Assembly: GCF_030944405.1 (NCBI RefSeq)
Contig: NZ_CP132339.1
Coordinates: 1,736,001-1,800,000 of the forward strand
Reading direction: 5' to 3'
Source of the DNA: Janthinobacterium sp. J1-1
Lineage (GTDB): Bacteria > Pseudomonadota > Gammaproteobacteria > Burkholderiales > Burkholderiaceae_D
Length of the DNA stretch: 64,000 nt
The notes below the pieces were generated by a model that worked only from the letters and a program-made list of their open reading frames with translations, was not told the DNA's origin and searched no databases. A program made the position numbers and the translations under genes. Positions 1-8,917 of this stretch are shown piece after piece (the first letter of the stretch is position 1; every line of letters starts with the position of its first letter).

Positions 1-1038
1 CCCGGTTTCAGCGACCGTCAGGCGGGCAGCTGGGGCCAGGACAGCTATGCGGCCTACCTCGACGTGGAGGTGCCAGTGAGCAAGGCGCTGAGCCTGGGCG
101 GCGCGGCCCGCTACGAACATTTCTCCGAGTTCGGCAGCACCGTCAACGGCAAGCTGTCGGCCCGCTATGCCCTGAGCGACAGCCTGGCCTTGCGCGGTTC
201 GTACTCGACCGGTTTCCGCGCGCCGACGCCGGGCCAGTCGAATACCAACAGCACCAACCAGGGCCTCGACACCAAGACCCTGCTGCTGTTTACCAGCGGC
301 CGCCTGGCCAACAACGACCCGCTGGCGGTGCTGCTGGGCGCCCAGCCCTTGAAACCGGAAAAATCGAAAAACCTGTCGCTGGGGTTTACCTGGAAGACGC
401 CGGCGGGATTCTCCGGTTCGGTCGACGTGTATGACATCAAGGTCAGCGACCGCTTCAGCACGTCCGCGTCGTTTGCCGTGCCGGCTGGCGTGGCCAATCC
501 GCTGCGCTACACCTCGGTCAGCTATTTCACCAACGACTTCGACACCACCACGCGCGGCATCGATATCGTCGGCAACCACCTGAGCCGTATCGGCAATGGC
601 AAGCTGAACCTGACCCTGGCCTACAACTACAACACCACCAAGGTCGACGGCGGCAATTCCAGCCTGGTCACCAATCCGGCGCAGCGCCAGGTCTTCGAAG
701 AACGTTTGCCGCGCCAGAAAGCCACCATCAGCGGCAACTATGAGCTGGGCAACTGGAGTACGCTGGCCCGCGTGCGCTACTACGGCGCCTGGACCGACAA
801 CACCGGCAATACCACGGGCGATATCTTCCAGCGCTTTGGCGCCATGCAGTTTCTCGACCTGGCGGCCAGCTACAAGATCACGGACACGCAATCGATCCGC
901 GCCGGCATCGATAATGTGCTCGATAAATATCCCGACGAAGCGACCTTCCAGGCCAGCCGTGGCCTGATTTATTCGCGCAATGCGCCGTATGATACGGATG
1001 GCCGCAACCTGTATGTCGAATACAAAGTGAAATTTTAA
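1..1038 (+). CDS. TonB-dependent outer-membrane receptor, C-terminal part (5' end outside window)
   Basis: The frame is open from base 1, so this is a 3' fragment of about 345 codons. The fragment is beta-barrel in character: alternating aromatic and polar strands, the barrel motif GFRAPTPGQ, and a terminal YVEYKVKF strand ending in Phe, the signature recognised by the BAM machinery. Known family role: TonB-energised uptake of siderophores, peptides or sugars across the outer membrane. The plug domain that would hint at substrate is outside the window. The next gene (class V aminotransferase-like, Tat signal) starts only a few bases downstream, so the two are probably co-transcribed. Substrate unknown. 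Confidence 0.9.
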   Translation, partial: PGFSDRQAGSWGQDSYAAYLDVEVPVSKALSLGGAARYEHFSEFGSTVNGKLSARYALSDSLALRGSYSTGFRAPTPGQSNTNSTNQGLDTKTLLLFTSGRLANNDPLAVLLGAQPLKPEKSKNLSLGFTWKTPAGFSGSVDVYDIKVSDRFSTSASFAVPAGVANPLRYTSVSYFTNDFDTTTRGIDIVGNHLSRIGNGKLNLTLAYNYNTTKVDGGNSSLVTNPAQRQVFEERLPRQKATISGNYELGNWSTLARVRYYGAWTDNTGNTTGDIFQRFGAMQFLDLAASYKITDTQSIRAGIDNVLDKYPDEATFQASRGLIYSRNAPYDTDGRNLYVEYKVKF

Positions 1039-1053
1039 GGGGCGATGGTGAAG

Positions 1054-2361
1054 ATGAATCCACAACGCCGGGCGCTGCTGCGCGCCGGTTCCCTGGCGGC
1101 GGCGCTGCCGCTGGCGGTGGATGCGGCCTCGGCAGCGTCCGCGGCCTTGCCGCCGCCCCTGCCGCCGGTGCCGGCTGGCGCCACGCCGGACAGCCTGGCC
1201 GGCAACCAGGCCTACTGGCAGGCGGTGGCCGCCCAGTACGACAGCACCGATGCGGTGCTGCAGCTCGATAACGCTTTCTGGGGTTCGATGGCCAGGCCGG
1301 TGCTGGCCCATTACGAGCAGCAACTGGCCATGGTCAACCGCGACAACGCCTGGTATGCGCGCATGCGCTTTCCGGCCGACTTCGAGGCGGCCCGCGCGGC
1401 GGCGGCCAGGGCGCTGGGCGTGGCGGTCGATGAGATCGTGCTGACGCGCGGCGCCACGGAAGCGCTGCAGGTCCTGATCGCCGGCTATAACCGCCTGCAA
1501 CCGGGCGACACGGTGCTGCATGCCGATATCGACTACGACAATATGATCACCGTCACGCGCTGGCTGCAGCAGCGGCGCGGCGCCGAGGTGGTGGCGATCG
1601 CCATGCCGGAACCATTTACGCACGACAATGTCATCGATGCGTATGCGCAGGCGATGGCGCGCCACCCGAAGCTCAAACTGATGCTGCTCACGCATGTGAA
1701 CCACCGCAACGGCATGGTCTTGCCGGTGGCCGAGATCAGCCGCATGGCGCGCGAACGGGGCATCGATGTGATCGTCGATACGGCGCACGGCTTCGGCCAG
1801 CTGGACATGACGATCCCCGACCTGCAGGCGGACTTTGTCGGCATCAACCTGCACAAGTGGATAGGCGCGCCGGTGGGCGTGGGCGCCGCCTACATCAAAC
1901 GGGGCAGGGTGGCCGATATCGATCCCTGGCTGGGCGAAAAGATGGGCGACGATATCCGCTCGCGCGTGCACACGGGCACGGTCAATTTCGCGGCCTACCT
2001 GAGCTTGCCGGCGGCGCTGGACTTGCACGCGCGGATAGGCGTGGCCAACAAGCAGGCGCGGCTGCGGCTGCTGCGCAACCGCTGGGTGGAAGCGGCGCGC
2101 GGCATCGCCGGCATCGAAGTGCTGGCCTCGCCTGATCCGCGCCTGAGCAGCGCGATTGCGTCATTTCGCATCAAGGGAAAAACCAGCGTGGCCGACAATT
2201 TTGCCTTGTCGAAAAAACTGGTGCAGCAGCACGGCATCTTTGCCGTGCCGCGCGACGGCCTGGCGTCCGGCGCGTGCCTGCGCGTCACGCCAGCCATCTT
2301 TACGCCCGAGTCACACCTGGACAAGCTGGTGACAGCCTTGCGCCAGGTGGCCAAAGGGTAG
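1054..2361 (+). CDS. Tat-exported class V aminotransferase-fold (isopenicillin-N epimerase-like) PLP protein
   Basis: A PLP-dependent fold type I enzyme of the class V aminotransferase/isopenicillin-N epimerase group. The N-terminus has a twin-arginine signal (NPQRRALLRAGSLAAALPL), so export as a folded, cofactor-loaded protein is inferred. TRGATEALQ is the phosphate-binding region, VDTAHGFG carries the PLP-ring Asp, and GINLHKWIGAP carries the Schiff-base Lys at about residue 268. An in-frame ATG at 1045 is possible, but the AAGGGG run at 1037-1042 spaces better to 1054. It lies 15 bp behind the receptor gene, which suggests one transcription unit and a periplasmic step on an imported compound. 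Substrate cannot be named. Confidence 0.85.
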   Translation: MNPQRRALLRAGSLAAALPLAVDAASAASAALPPPLPPVPAGATPDSLAGNQAYWQAVAAQYDSTDAVLQLDNAFWGSMARPVLAHYEQQLAMVNRDNAWYARMRFPADFEAARAAAARALGVAVDEIVLTRGATEALQVLIAGYNRLQPGDTVLHADIDYDNMITVTRWLQQRRGAEVVAIAMPEPFTHDNVIDAYAQAMARHPKLKLMLLTHVNHRNGMVLPVAEISRMARERGIDVIVDTAHGFGQLDMTIPDLQADFVGINLHKWIGAPVGVGAAYIKRGRVADIDPWLGEKMGDDIRSRVHTGTVNFAAYLSLPAALDLHARIGVANKQARLRLLRNRWVEAARGIAGIEVLASPDPRLSSAIASFRIKGKTSVADNFALSKKLVQQHGIFAVPRDGLASGACLRVTPAIFTPESHLDKLVTALRQVAKG

Positions 2362-2368
2362 CGCTTGC

Positions 2369-3493
2369 TTACGCGCGCAGGCTGGAGAGGATCGGTTGCA
2401 GTACTGCCGCACCCAGGGCGGCGCTGCGGGCACCGCTCCAGCCGGTTTGCTGGTCGGGGTCGTTGGCATTGTCCTTGAACGGCAATTCCAGGGTCAGCGA
2501 CAGGCAACCAAAGGCGTGCGTGATATGGGGCGAACCCATGGTCAGCACTTCGGGCGTGAACGGGCCGTCTTCGTAGCCGTGCTCGTCCTGGAAGTCGGGA
2601 CTGGCCACCTTGAAATCGGCGATAAAGCGCTCCTGCTCGGCCTTCTGTGCTGACGTGAAATTTTCCAGCGCATCGCTGCCGGCCACGAACACGTAGGGCA
2701 GGCCTTCGTCGCCATGCACGTCGAGGAACAGGTCGCAGCCGATTTCATGCATTTTCTGTTTTACCAGGAACACTTCCGGGCTGCGTTCCATGGTCGGCGT
2801 CATCCATTCGCGGTTCAGGTTGGCGCCGGCCGCGTTGGTGCGCAGGTTGCCGTGCACGGAACCGTCCGGATTCATGTTCGGCACCACGTAGAACACGGCG
2901 TCCTGCAGGCACTGGCGGGCAAACGGGTTGGCCTGGTCCAGCAGCGCTTCGAGCATGCCTTCGACAAACCATTCGGCCATCGTTTCACCGGGATGCTGGC
3001 GCGCGATGACCCAGACTTTTTTCTCGGCATCGGCGTCACCGACCACCAGCAGGTTCATGTCGCGCCCTTCCACCGTGCTGCCCAGGTCGATCAAACGCAC
3101 CAGTGGCGACGCTTGCGCGCTGTCGATCAGCGCCAGGTGGCGGTCCCATGGATACGGCTCGAAATAGGCGTAATACACGCTTTCTTCTTCCGGCGTATGT
3201 TCGATGGTCATCACGGCGCCGTCAAAGCTGGTCGGCACGCGGAACCAGGTTTCGCGGTCGTAGCTGGCCACGGCCTGGTAGTCTTTCCAGCCGTCCGGAT
3301 AGGCGGATTTTCCCGCGTTCATGAAGCGGATCGTGCACGCCTCGCCTTGCGCGCCCTGCAGGCGGAAGTAAAACCATTGCGTGATGTCGGCGTGGGAATC
3401 CTTGCGGATGTTCAGTTCGATCGAATGGGCATCGTCGGCGCGCAGCACCTCGATCGCGCCGGCGTCGAACTGCTGGCTGATTTTAATGGTCAT
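2369..3493 (-). CDS. M14 family zinc carboxypeptidase (cytosolic carboxypeptidase-like)
   Basis: About 374 aa, with an N-terminal beta domain as in cytosolic carboxypeptidases followed by the M14 catalytic domain. Zinc ligands are visible in RQHPGETMAEW (His167, Glu170) and LDVHGDE (His). The catalytic Glu lies in LTLELPFK near the C-terminus. The family removes C-terminal residues from peptides or amino-acid side chains. Bacterial members of this type are cytosolic and poorly characterised. The start was set at the ATG at 3493, which has AGGAA upstream on the minus strand; a start 7 codons earlier has no good ribosome site. It is convergent with the preceding aminotransferase gene (7 bp apart) and has no signal peptide. 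Confidence 0.88.
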   Translation of the reverse strand: MTIKISQQFDAGAIEVLRADDAHSIELNIRKDSHADITQWFYFRLQGAQGEACTIRFMNAGKSAYPDGWKDYQAVASYDRETWFRVPTSFDGAVMTIEHTPEEESVYYAYFEPYPWDRHLALIDSAQASPLVRLIDLGSTVEGRDMNLLVVGDADAEKKVWVIARQHPGETMAEWFVEGMLEALLDQANPFARQCLQDAVFYVVPNMNPDGSVHGNLRTNAAGANLNREWMTPTMERSPEVFLVKQKMHEIGCDLFLDVHGDEGLPYVFVAGSDALENFTSAQKAEQERFIADFKVASPDFQDEHGYEDGPFTPEVLTMGSPHITHAFGCLSLTLELPFKDNANDPDQQTGWSGARSAALGAAVLQPILSSLRA

Positions 3494-3635
3494 GAATGTT
3501 CCTGGTAAAAACAAGTTAGGGTTTGCATCGTGTGCAATGGCGCGATGATACCCGTTTTGCCCGGGCCTTTGTGCCGGCGCAAACCCGGTGTGGCTTGCTT
3601 TGCTAACGTGATAGCTCCATCACCGGGAGATCATC

Positions 3636-3890
3636 ATGGACGACAACGGCAAACATATCCGCGAACTGGAAAAGAAAGCCAGCGCCCTGAGCGATGCGCT
3701 GGCGCACCTGGGCAAGGGCACCACCCTGCAGGAACTGCTGCGCATCCTGCGCTTTCCCGGCTATACCACGCCGGCCGAACTGGCTTTCAACCACGCCATC
3801 CTCGACACCATGCAGTTGCAGGTCAATGCGCTCGACAAGCTGGGGCAGGATCTGTTGGCGGGGGCGAAGCAGGTGGTGGCGAAGCAGTAG
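3636..3890 (+). CDS. Small conserved-looking hypothetical protein (84 aa)
   Basis: An 84-aa helical protein without signal peptide or membrane segment. Its N-terminal third (HIRELEKKASALSDALAHL) has coiled-coil character, and the rest continues as amphipathic helices. The start ATG is preceded by GGGAG at a good distance. It is divergent from the M14 carboxypeptidase gene and followed by a dispersed palindromic repeat. I do not recognise a family. Codon use resembles the neighbours, so it is probably a resident gene. Confidence 0.65.
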   Translation: MDDNGKHIRELEKKASALSDALAHLGKGTTLQELLRILRFPGYTTPAELAFNHAILDTMQLQVNALDKLGQDLLAGAKQVVAKQ

Positions 3891-3914
3891 GTTGAACAAC
3901 CCCAACAGCACATT

Positions 3915-3960
3915 CCGGGGTCGGACCCTGAGGGACTCGGCGTCCCCGTCCGGCCCCCGG
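3915..3960. repeat. Dispersed palindromic repeat, family 2, copy a
   Basis: A GC-rich element with outer inverted arms (GGGTCGGAC ... GTCCGGCCC) around an inner GGGAC/GTCCC pair. A near-identical copy lies in opposite orientation at 36224-36267. Both are intergenic next to gene 3' ends, as expected for REP-like elements that fold in RNA and may act as terminators or mRNA stabilisers. Confidence 0.75.
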
Positions 3961-3977
3961 CATTTTCGTCGTTAGGT

Positions 3978-4907
3978 TCAGGTATCAAGGCCACCGAAAC
4001 GCTCATAAAACCACGGCTTCACATCGGCCGCCTGTTCGTCCTCGCGCCGCAGGGTGGCCAGGATATGCTGTTCCGCCGCCGCATAGGTGCGCCGGTACAG
4101 TGCGCGCGCCAGCGCATAGGCTTGCGTGCCGGGCCACGGTTCGGGCAGCAGTTCGACCGGCAATTGCGGGTCGTGCAGCTGCACCCGGCGATAGGCGTGC
4201 GTCAGTAGCGAGCGGATCACGAAAGCCTGCTCGGGCGCGATGGCCGGCTGCTCCTGAAGCAGGGCCAGCAGCGGCTGGAAGCTGGCGATGAATTTTTCGT
4301 AGCCGGCCATCACTTCCGACAAGTCCCAGCATTCGGCCACCATTTCGCGCAGGGGCCGCGTGCTGACACCCGGCAACTCCGTACTGTGGCAGACATACAG
4401 CTTGCCCTGTACTTCGTTGCGCACCAGGATGTCTTCCAGCGCATCGCCATTGCTGGCCGGGTGGCCGAAGATGCCGGGCGCGACCAGGCCATAACCGGCC
4501 CACAGCAGCTCCTTGCGCAGCGCCCCCCGCTCGCTGGCATTGATATTGCCGGCCGCGCCGATCACCAGGGTCCAGCTGCCATCCCAGTGCTTGACCAGCG
4601 GCGCGTAGATGCGGCGGTAGGCGCGCTCGAAACGGGCCAGCGCTTCCGGCCGGATCGCATAGGCGCTGCGGCGGCCATCCCGTTGCGAACTGAGCCAGCC
4701 TTCCTGCGCCAGGCGGAACACGCTGGTGCGCAGCAGGCGGTCGTTGACGCCGAACGGCGCCAACAGCTCGATCAGGCTGCCCAGCCAGATCGACCCGCCG
4801 CGCGGCACGATGGCGTCGCCAAAGATCGTCATCACCAGCGACTTCGAACGGGGCGGGTCAGTGGCGAGGAAATCGGCTATCCATGCGGTGCAAGCGGTGT
4901 TGTTCAT
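3978..4907 (-). CDS. paaX: PaaX-family transcriptional repressor of phenylacetate degradation
   Basis: 309 aa, close to the usual ~316 aa of PaaX. The N-terminal part (SKSLVMTIFGDAIVPRGG, then LRTSVFRLAQEGWL) is the winged helix-turn-helix of PaaX, followed by its central and C-terminal domains. In characterised systems PaaX represses paa promoters and is released by phenylacetyl-CoA. The gene is transcribed away from paaA across a 223-bp AT-rich spacer containing inverted repeats, the classical arrangement for a regulator of a divergent operon. The start is the ATG at 4907, preceded by AGGAA. An upstream in-frame ATG at 4982 lacks a ribosome site and adds non-family sequence. Confidence 0.9.
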   Translation of the reverse strand: MNNTACTAWIADFLATDPPRSKSLVMTIFGDAIVPRGGSIWLGSLIELLAPFGVNDRLLRTSVFRLAQEGWLSSQRDGRRSAYAIRPEALARFERAYRRIYAPLVKHWDGSWTLVIGAAGNINASERGALRKELLWAGYGLVAPGIFGHPASNGDALEDILVRNEVQGKLYVCHSTELPGVSTRPLREMVAECWDLSEVMAGYEKFIASFQPLLALLQEQPAIAPEQAFVIRSLLTHAYRRVQLHDPQLPVELLPEPWPGTQAYALARALYRRTYAAAEQHILATLRREDEQAADVKPWFYERFGGLDT

Positions 4908-5000
4908 GTGTTCCTGGTCTGGCCGTAAGAGGACATTTCTATAAAGGCAGCAGTTTACTTCGCTCTGCGCTGCTGCATGCACTATTTTCCATATGATACC

Positions 5001-5047
5001 TCCGTAAAAGAAACATAAGATACGGAATTTTCAAATGATTCAAATCA
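5001..5047. promoter_or_regulatory. Candidate PaaX operators in the paaX-paaA intergenic region
   Basis: Two inverted repeats are visible in the AT-rich spacer between the divergent genes. One is TCCGTA-N14-TACGGA (5001-5026). The other is TGATT-CA-AATCA (5036-5047), which resembles the TGATTC half-site known for PaaX. A TATTAT hexamer at 5075-5080 could be the paaA -10, but no convincing -35 pairs with it. Assignment to PaaX is inference from position and partial motif match. Confidence 0.45.
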
Positions 5048-5130
5048 AGTGTATGCAAATCGATTTATGTATCGTATTATCCGTTTATCGCTTTGCGCAG
5101 TAGCGCAAGCCACCCATTGGGAGACAGATC

Positions 5131-6120
5131 ATGTACGCACAAATGGTTGAAACCGGCCTCAAGAACGTTCGTTCCATCGACGACATGGGCGCGGAAGAGC
5201 AGGCTTTCCAGGCACGCATCGACGAAGGCATCAAGATCGAGGCCAAGGACTGGATGCCGGACGCTTACCGCAAGACCCTGATCCGCCAGATTTCGCAGCA
5301 CGCCCACTCGGAAATCGTCGGTCAATTGCCAGAAGGCAATTGGGTGACGCGCGCGCCGACCCTGAAACGCAAGTCCATCCTGTTGGCCAAGATCCAGGAC
5401 GAAGCGGGCCACGGCCTGTACCTGTACAGCGCGGCCGAAACGCTGGGCGTGTCGCGCGACGAATTGCTGGCCGCCCTGCACTCGGGCAAAGCCAAGTATT
5501 CCAGCATCTTCAACTACCCGACCCTGTCGTGGGCCGACATGGGCGCCATCGGCTGGCTGGTCGACGGCTCGGCCATCATCAACCAGATTCCGCTGTGCCG
5601 CTGCTCGTATGGGCCGTATGCGCGTGCCATGATCCGCGTCTGCAAGGAAGAATCGTTCCATGCGCGCCAGGGCTACGACATCATGATGTCGCTGTGCAAG
5701 GGCACGCCAGCACAGAAAGCCATGGCGCAGGATGCCCTGAACCGCTGGTGGTGGCCGTCGCTGATGATGTTCGGCCCGTCCGACGCGGCGTCCGTCAACA
5801 GCGCGCAATCGGCGCAATGGCGCATCAAGCTGTTCTCGAACGACGAATTGCGCCAGCGCATGGTCGACCAGACCGTGCCGCAGATCGAATACCTGGGCCT
5901 GACCGTGCCCGATCCCGACCTGAAATTCAACGTCGAGACCGGCCACTATGAATTCGGCGAGATCGACTGGTCCGAGTTCAACAATGTATTGAAGGGCAAT
6001 GGCCCGTGCAACCGCGAACGCCTGCAGACGCGCGTCAAAGCGTATGAAGATGGCGCATGGTTCCGCGATGCACTGGTGGCCTACGCCGACAAGCAGACCG
6101 CAGTCAAAGCGGCAGCCTGA
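5131..6120 (+). CDS. paaA: Ring-1,2-phenylacetyl-CoA epoxidase, catalytic subunit PaaA
   Basis: 329 aa, the full family length. PaaA is the di-iron catalytic subunit of the multicomponent monooxygenase that epoxidises the ring of phenylacetyl-CoA. The two EXXH di-iron motifs are intact: EAGH (residues 91-94) and ESFH (174-177), in a ferritin-like helical bundle. The start ATG follows GGGAGA with good spacing. It is the first gene of paaABCDE, with paaB 33 bp downstream. Expression is probably controlled by the divergent PaaX regulator. Confidence 0.97.
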   Translation: MYAQMVETGLKNVRSIDDMGAEEQAFQARIDEGIKIEAKDWMPDAYRKTLIRQISQHAHSEIVGQLPEGNWVTRAPTLKRKSILLAKIQDEAGHGLYLYSAAETLGVSRDELLAALHSGKAKYSSIFNYPTLSWADMGAIGWLVDGSAIINQIPLCRCSYGPYARAMIRVCKEESFHARQGYDIMMSLCKGTPAQKAMAQDALNRWWWPSLMMFGPSDAASVNSAQSAQWRIKLFSNDELRQRMVDQTVPQIEYLGLTVPDPDLKFNVETGHYEFGEIDWSEFNNVLKGNGPCNRERLQTRVKAYEDGAWFRDALVAYADKQTAVKAAA

Positions 6121-6153
6121 GAACCGACATAAAAACAGTAAGGGGATAGCATC

Positions 6154-6438
6154 ATGAGCAAAGAATGGCCTTTGTGGGAAGTTTTCATCCGCAGCCAGCA
6201 CGGCCTGGCGCACAAGCATGTGGGCAGCCTGCACGCCTCCGACGCCACCATGGCGGTCAACCATGCGCGCGACGTGTACACGCGCCGCAATGAAGGCGTC
6301 AGCATCTGGGTGGTGCGCGCCGCCGATATCGTTGCCAGCAGCCCCGGCGACAAGGGCGCCCTGTTCGAACCGTCGAACAGCAAGGTGTATCGCCATCCCA
6401 CCTTCTTCCCGATGCCGGAAGAAGTCAAGAACCTGTGA
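6154..6438 (+). CDS. paaB: Phenylacetyl-CoA epoxidase subunit PaaB
   Basis: 94 aa, the typical size. PaaB is a small non-catalytic subunit that bridges PaaA-PaaC heterodimers in the epoxidase complex. The family opening EWPLWEVFIRSQHGLAHKHV is evident. The ribosome site AAGGGG lies upstream. The stop overlaps an ATG of the next frame, but PaaC most likely starts 15 bp further on. Second gene of the paa operon. Confidence 0.96.
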   Translation: MSKEWPLWEVFIRSQHGLAHKHVGSLHASDATMAVNHARDVYTRRNEGVSIWVVRAADIVASSPGDKGALFEPSNSKVYRHPTFFPMPEEVKNL

Positions 6439-6452
6439 TGGGAGTGATCGCA

Positions 6453-7205
6453 ATGGATGACAAGGTCACTTATTTACTGCGCCTGGGCGACAACGCCCTG
6501 ATCCTCAGCCAGCAGCTGTCGCAGCTGTGCGGCAAGGGTCCGGCGCTGGAAGAAGACATGGCGCTGACCAACGTCGCGCTGGACCTGCTGGGCCAGACGC
6601 GCTTGTGGTTCAGCTATGCGGCCGAACTGGAAAACGCGGGCCGCGACGAGGACGATATCGCCTTCATGCGCGACGCCCACGACTTCCGCAACTGCCTGCT
6701 GGTCGAACAGCCGAACGGCAACTACGCCGACACCATGATGCGCCAGTTCTTCTTCGACACCTGGCACTACTTCCAGCTGCTGGAGCTGACGAAAGCGAGC
6801 GACCCGCGCATCGTCGAAGTGGCGCAGAAGTCGATCAAGGAAGTGACGTACCACCTGCGCCGCAGCGGTGACCTGATCGTGCGCCTGGGCGACGGCACGG
6901 CGGAAAGCCACCAGAAAACCCAGGCCGCGGCCGACGCGCTGTGGATGTATACGGGCGAGATGTTCCAGTATGACGCGGTCGACAGCGCCATGGTGGCGGC
7001 CGGCATCGCGCCGCCTGCCGACCTGCTGCGCGCCGCCTTTCTGGAACACGTGGCCGAGATCTTTGCCGAAGCCACATTGACCATGCCGGCGCCGGACGCC
7101 TGGATGCAAAAGGGCGGCAAGCAGGGCACGCATACGGAACACCTGGGTTTTATCCTGGCCGAGATGCAGTTCCTGCAGCGCGCCTATCCCGGAGCGGAGT
7201 GGTAA
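6453..7205 (+). CDS. paaC: Phenylacetyl-CoA epoxidase structural subunit PaaC
   Basis: 250 aa, all-helical ferritin-like fold. PaaC is the structural partner of PaaA and lacks a full di-iron site. The opening TYLLRLGDNALILSQQL matches the family. The start was chosen at 6453, because GGGAG lies about 10 bp upstream and the protein then begins like known PaaC. An ATG at 6435 overlapping the paaB stop would add six unusual residues. Its stop overlaps the paaD start by one base. Confidence 0.95.
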   Translation: MDDKVTYLLRLGDNALILSQQLSQLCGKGPALEEDMALTNVALDLLGQTRLWFSYAAELENAGRDEDDIAFMRDAHDFRNCLLVEQPNGNYADTMMRQFFFDTWHYFQLLELTKASDPRIVEVAQKSIKEVTYHLRRSGDLIVRLGDGTAESHQKTQAAADALWMYTGEMFQYDAVDSAMVAAGIAPPADLLRAAFLEHVAEIFAEATLTMPAPDAWMQKGGKQGTHTEHLGFILAEMQFLQRAYPGAEW

Positions 7206-7744
7206 TGAATACCGCCACCGGCACGCTCGATGCGGCGCAGGTCTGGGCCTGGCTCGGCGACGTGCCGGACCCGGAAATCCCCGTCATTTCGGTGGTGGAC
7301 CTGGGTATCGTGCGCGCCGTCGAAGTGACAGGCAATGACGCCTGCGTGGTGACGATCACCCCGACCTATTCCGGTTGCCCGGCGATGCAGGTGATCGCCG
7401 ATGCGGTGACGGATGCCTTGCGCGAGCATGGCGTGGAAAACGTCACGCTGGTGAACCAATTGTCGCCGGCCTGGACCACCGACTGGATGAGCGACGAGGG
7501 CAAGGCCAAGCTGAAAGGCTATGGCATCGCCCCGCCGCAGCAGCAGGTGATCGATATCAGTGGGCTGAAGGGTGGGGCAAGATCGGGCGTGAAACGCGTG
7601 GCGGCGCCAAAACTGGATGTGATCTGCCCGAACTGCGGTTCCAGCCATACGCAGCTGACCAGCCAGTTCGGCTCCACGCCCTGCAAGGCGCTGTACAAAT
7701 GCATCGATTGCCGCGAACCGTTTGATTACTTCAAGTGCCACTAA
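7205..7744 (+). CDS. paaD: Phenylacetate degradation protein PaaD (MIP18-type Fe-S maturation factor)
   Basis: 179 aa. The N-terminal domain is MIP18/DUF59-like (VPDPEIPVISVVDLGIV ... YSGCPAM). The C-terminus carries a four-Cys metal motif, CPNCG and then CIDC, as in PaaD proteins. PaaD is needed for epoxidase activity, probably for iron-sulfur cluster supply to PaaE. The ATG overlaps the paaC stop (TAATG), indicating translational coupling. A GTG two codons upstream is possible. Confidence 0.94.
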   Translation: MNTATGTLDAAQVWAWLGDVPDPEIPVISVVDLGIVRAVEVTGNDACVVTITPTYSGCPAMQVIADAVTDALREHGVENVTLVNQLSPAWTTDWMSDEGKAKLKGYGIAPPQQQVIDISGLKGGARSGVKRVAAPKLDVICPNCGSSHTQLTSQFGSTPCKALYKCIDCREPFDYFKCH

Positions 7745-7779
7745 AAAAGCATGCAGTGCGTAGAAACTGGAGATGAAGC

Positions 7780-8859
7780 ATGAGTAAATTTTATCCGCTG
7801 TCGGTGTCCCACGTGCGCAATGAAACGCGCGACACCATCGCCGTCACCTTCGACGTGCCTGCCGAGTTGCAGCAGCAGTTCCGCTTTCAGCAGGGCCAGC
7901 ACCTGACCTTGCGCGCCAATATCAATGCGGAAGACGTGCGCCGTTCGTACTCCATCTGTTCGGCGGTGCAGGACGGCACCTTGCGCGTGGCGATCAAGCG
8001 CACCCCCGGCGGCGCGTTTTCCACCTGGGCCAACGACACGCTGAAAGCCGGTGCGACGATTGAAGTCATGCCGCCGATGGGCCACTTCAATGTGCCGCTC
8101 GACTGCGTCAACCGCAAGCACTACCTGGCGTTCGCCTCGGGCAGCGGCATCACGCCGATACTCTCCATCATCAAGACCACCCTGCTGACGGAACCATTGA
8201 GCCGTTTTACGCTGTTCTACGGTAACCGCGCCTCCTCGTCCGTGATCTTCAAGGAAGAACTGACGGACCTGAAGGACGTGTATCTGGAGCGCCTGAACCT
8301 GGTCTACGTGATGAGCCGCGAACAGCAGGACATCGAACTGTTCAACGGCCGCATCACGCAGGAAAAATGTGAACAGTTCCTGCAGCACTGGATCAAGGTG
8401 GAAGACTACGACAACGCCTTTATCTGCGGCCCGGAAGACATGATGCTGGGCGTATCCGCCGCCCTGCAGGCGGCCGGCATGCCCAAGCAAAACATCAAGA
8501 TCGAACTGTTCGCCGCCAGCATCCCGAAAAACGCCCACAAGCCACGCGCCCAGCTGGCCGCCGGCGCGGTGCAGGAGACGGAAGTGACCGTCATCCTGGA
8601 CGGCAACCACACCACCTTCACGATGGACAAGGACAAGGAATCCATCCTCGACGCCGGCCTGCGCCAGGGTATCGACATGCGCTATTCCTGCAAGGGCGGC
8701 GTGTGCTCCACCTGCCGCTGCAAGGTCCTCGACGGCAAGGTCGAGATGGACGTCAACTACGCGCTGGAAGACTACGAAGTGGCACGCGGCTTTGTGCTCA
8801 GCTGCCAGAGTTTTCCTGTCACCGACAAGGTGATTGTCGATTTCGACCAGGCAGAGTAA
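7780..8859 (+). CDS. paaE: Phenylacetyl-CoA epoxidase reductase PaaE
   Basis: 359 aa reductase that passes electrons from NADPH through FAD and a 2Fe-2S cluster to PaaA. In order: an FAD-binding domain with RRSYSICS, a nucleotide-binding domain with SGSGITPILSI and ICGPEDMM, and a C-terminal plant-type ferredoxin domain with CKGGVCSTCRCKV plus a distal LSCQS, supplying the four cluster cysteines. The ribosome site GGAGA precedes the ATG. Last gene of the epoxidase block. Confidence 0.96.
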   Translation: MSKFYPLSVSHVRNETRDTIAVTFDVPAELQQQFRFQQGQHLTLRANINAEDVRRSYSICSAVQDGTLRVAIKRTPGGAFSTWANDTLKAGATIEVMPPMGHFNVPLDCVNRKHYLAFASGSGITPILSIIKTTLLTEPLSRFTLFYGNRASSSVIFKEELTDLKDVYLERLNLVYVMSREQQDIELFNGRITQEKCEQFLQHWIKVEDYDNAFICGPEDMMLGVSAALQAAGMPKQNIKIELFAASIPKNAHKPRAQLAAGAVQETEVTVILDGNHTTFTMDKDKESILDAGLRQGIDMRYSCKGGVCSTCRCKVLDGKVEMDVNYALEDYEVARGFVLSCQSFPVTDKVIVDFDQAE

Positions 8860-8917
8860 AGCCACGGTCAGATCCCAGATTTCCGTTGCGGGCCAATAAA
8901 TAAAATAGCGAGACGCC

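Noticed and set aside
1121-1444. Arg/Pro-rich alternative frame within the aminotransferase gene
   Set aside because: A typical high-GC shadow frame inside a gene with intact PLP motifs.
5077-6453. A 458-codon minus-strand frame across paaA and paaB
   Set aside because: Complement of clearly functional paa genes; no domain or start signal.
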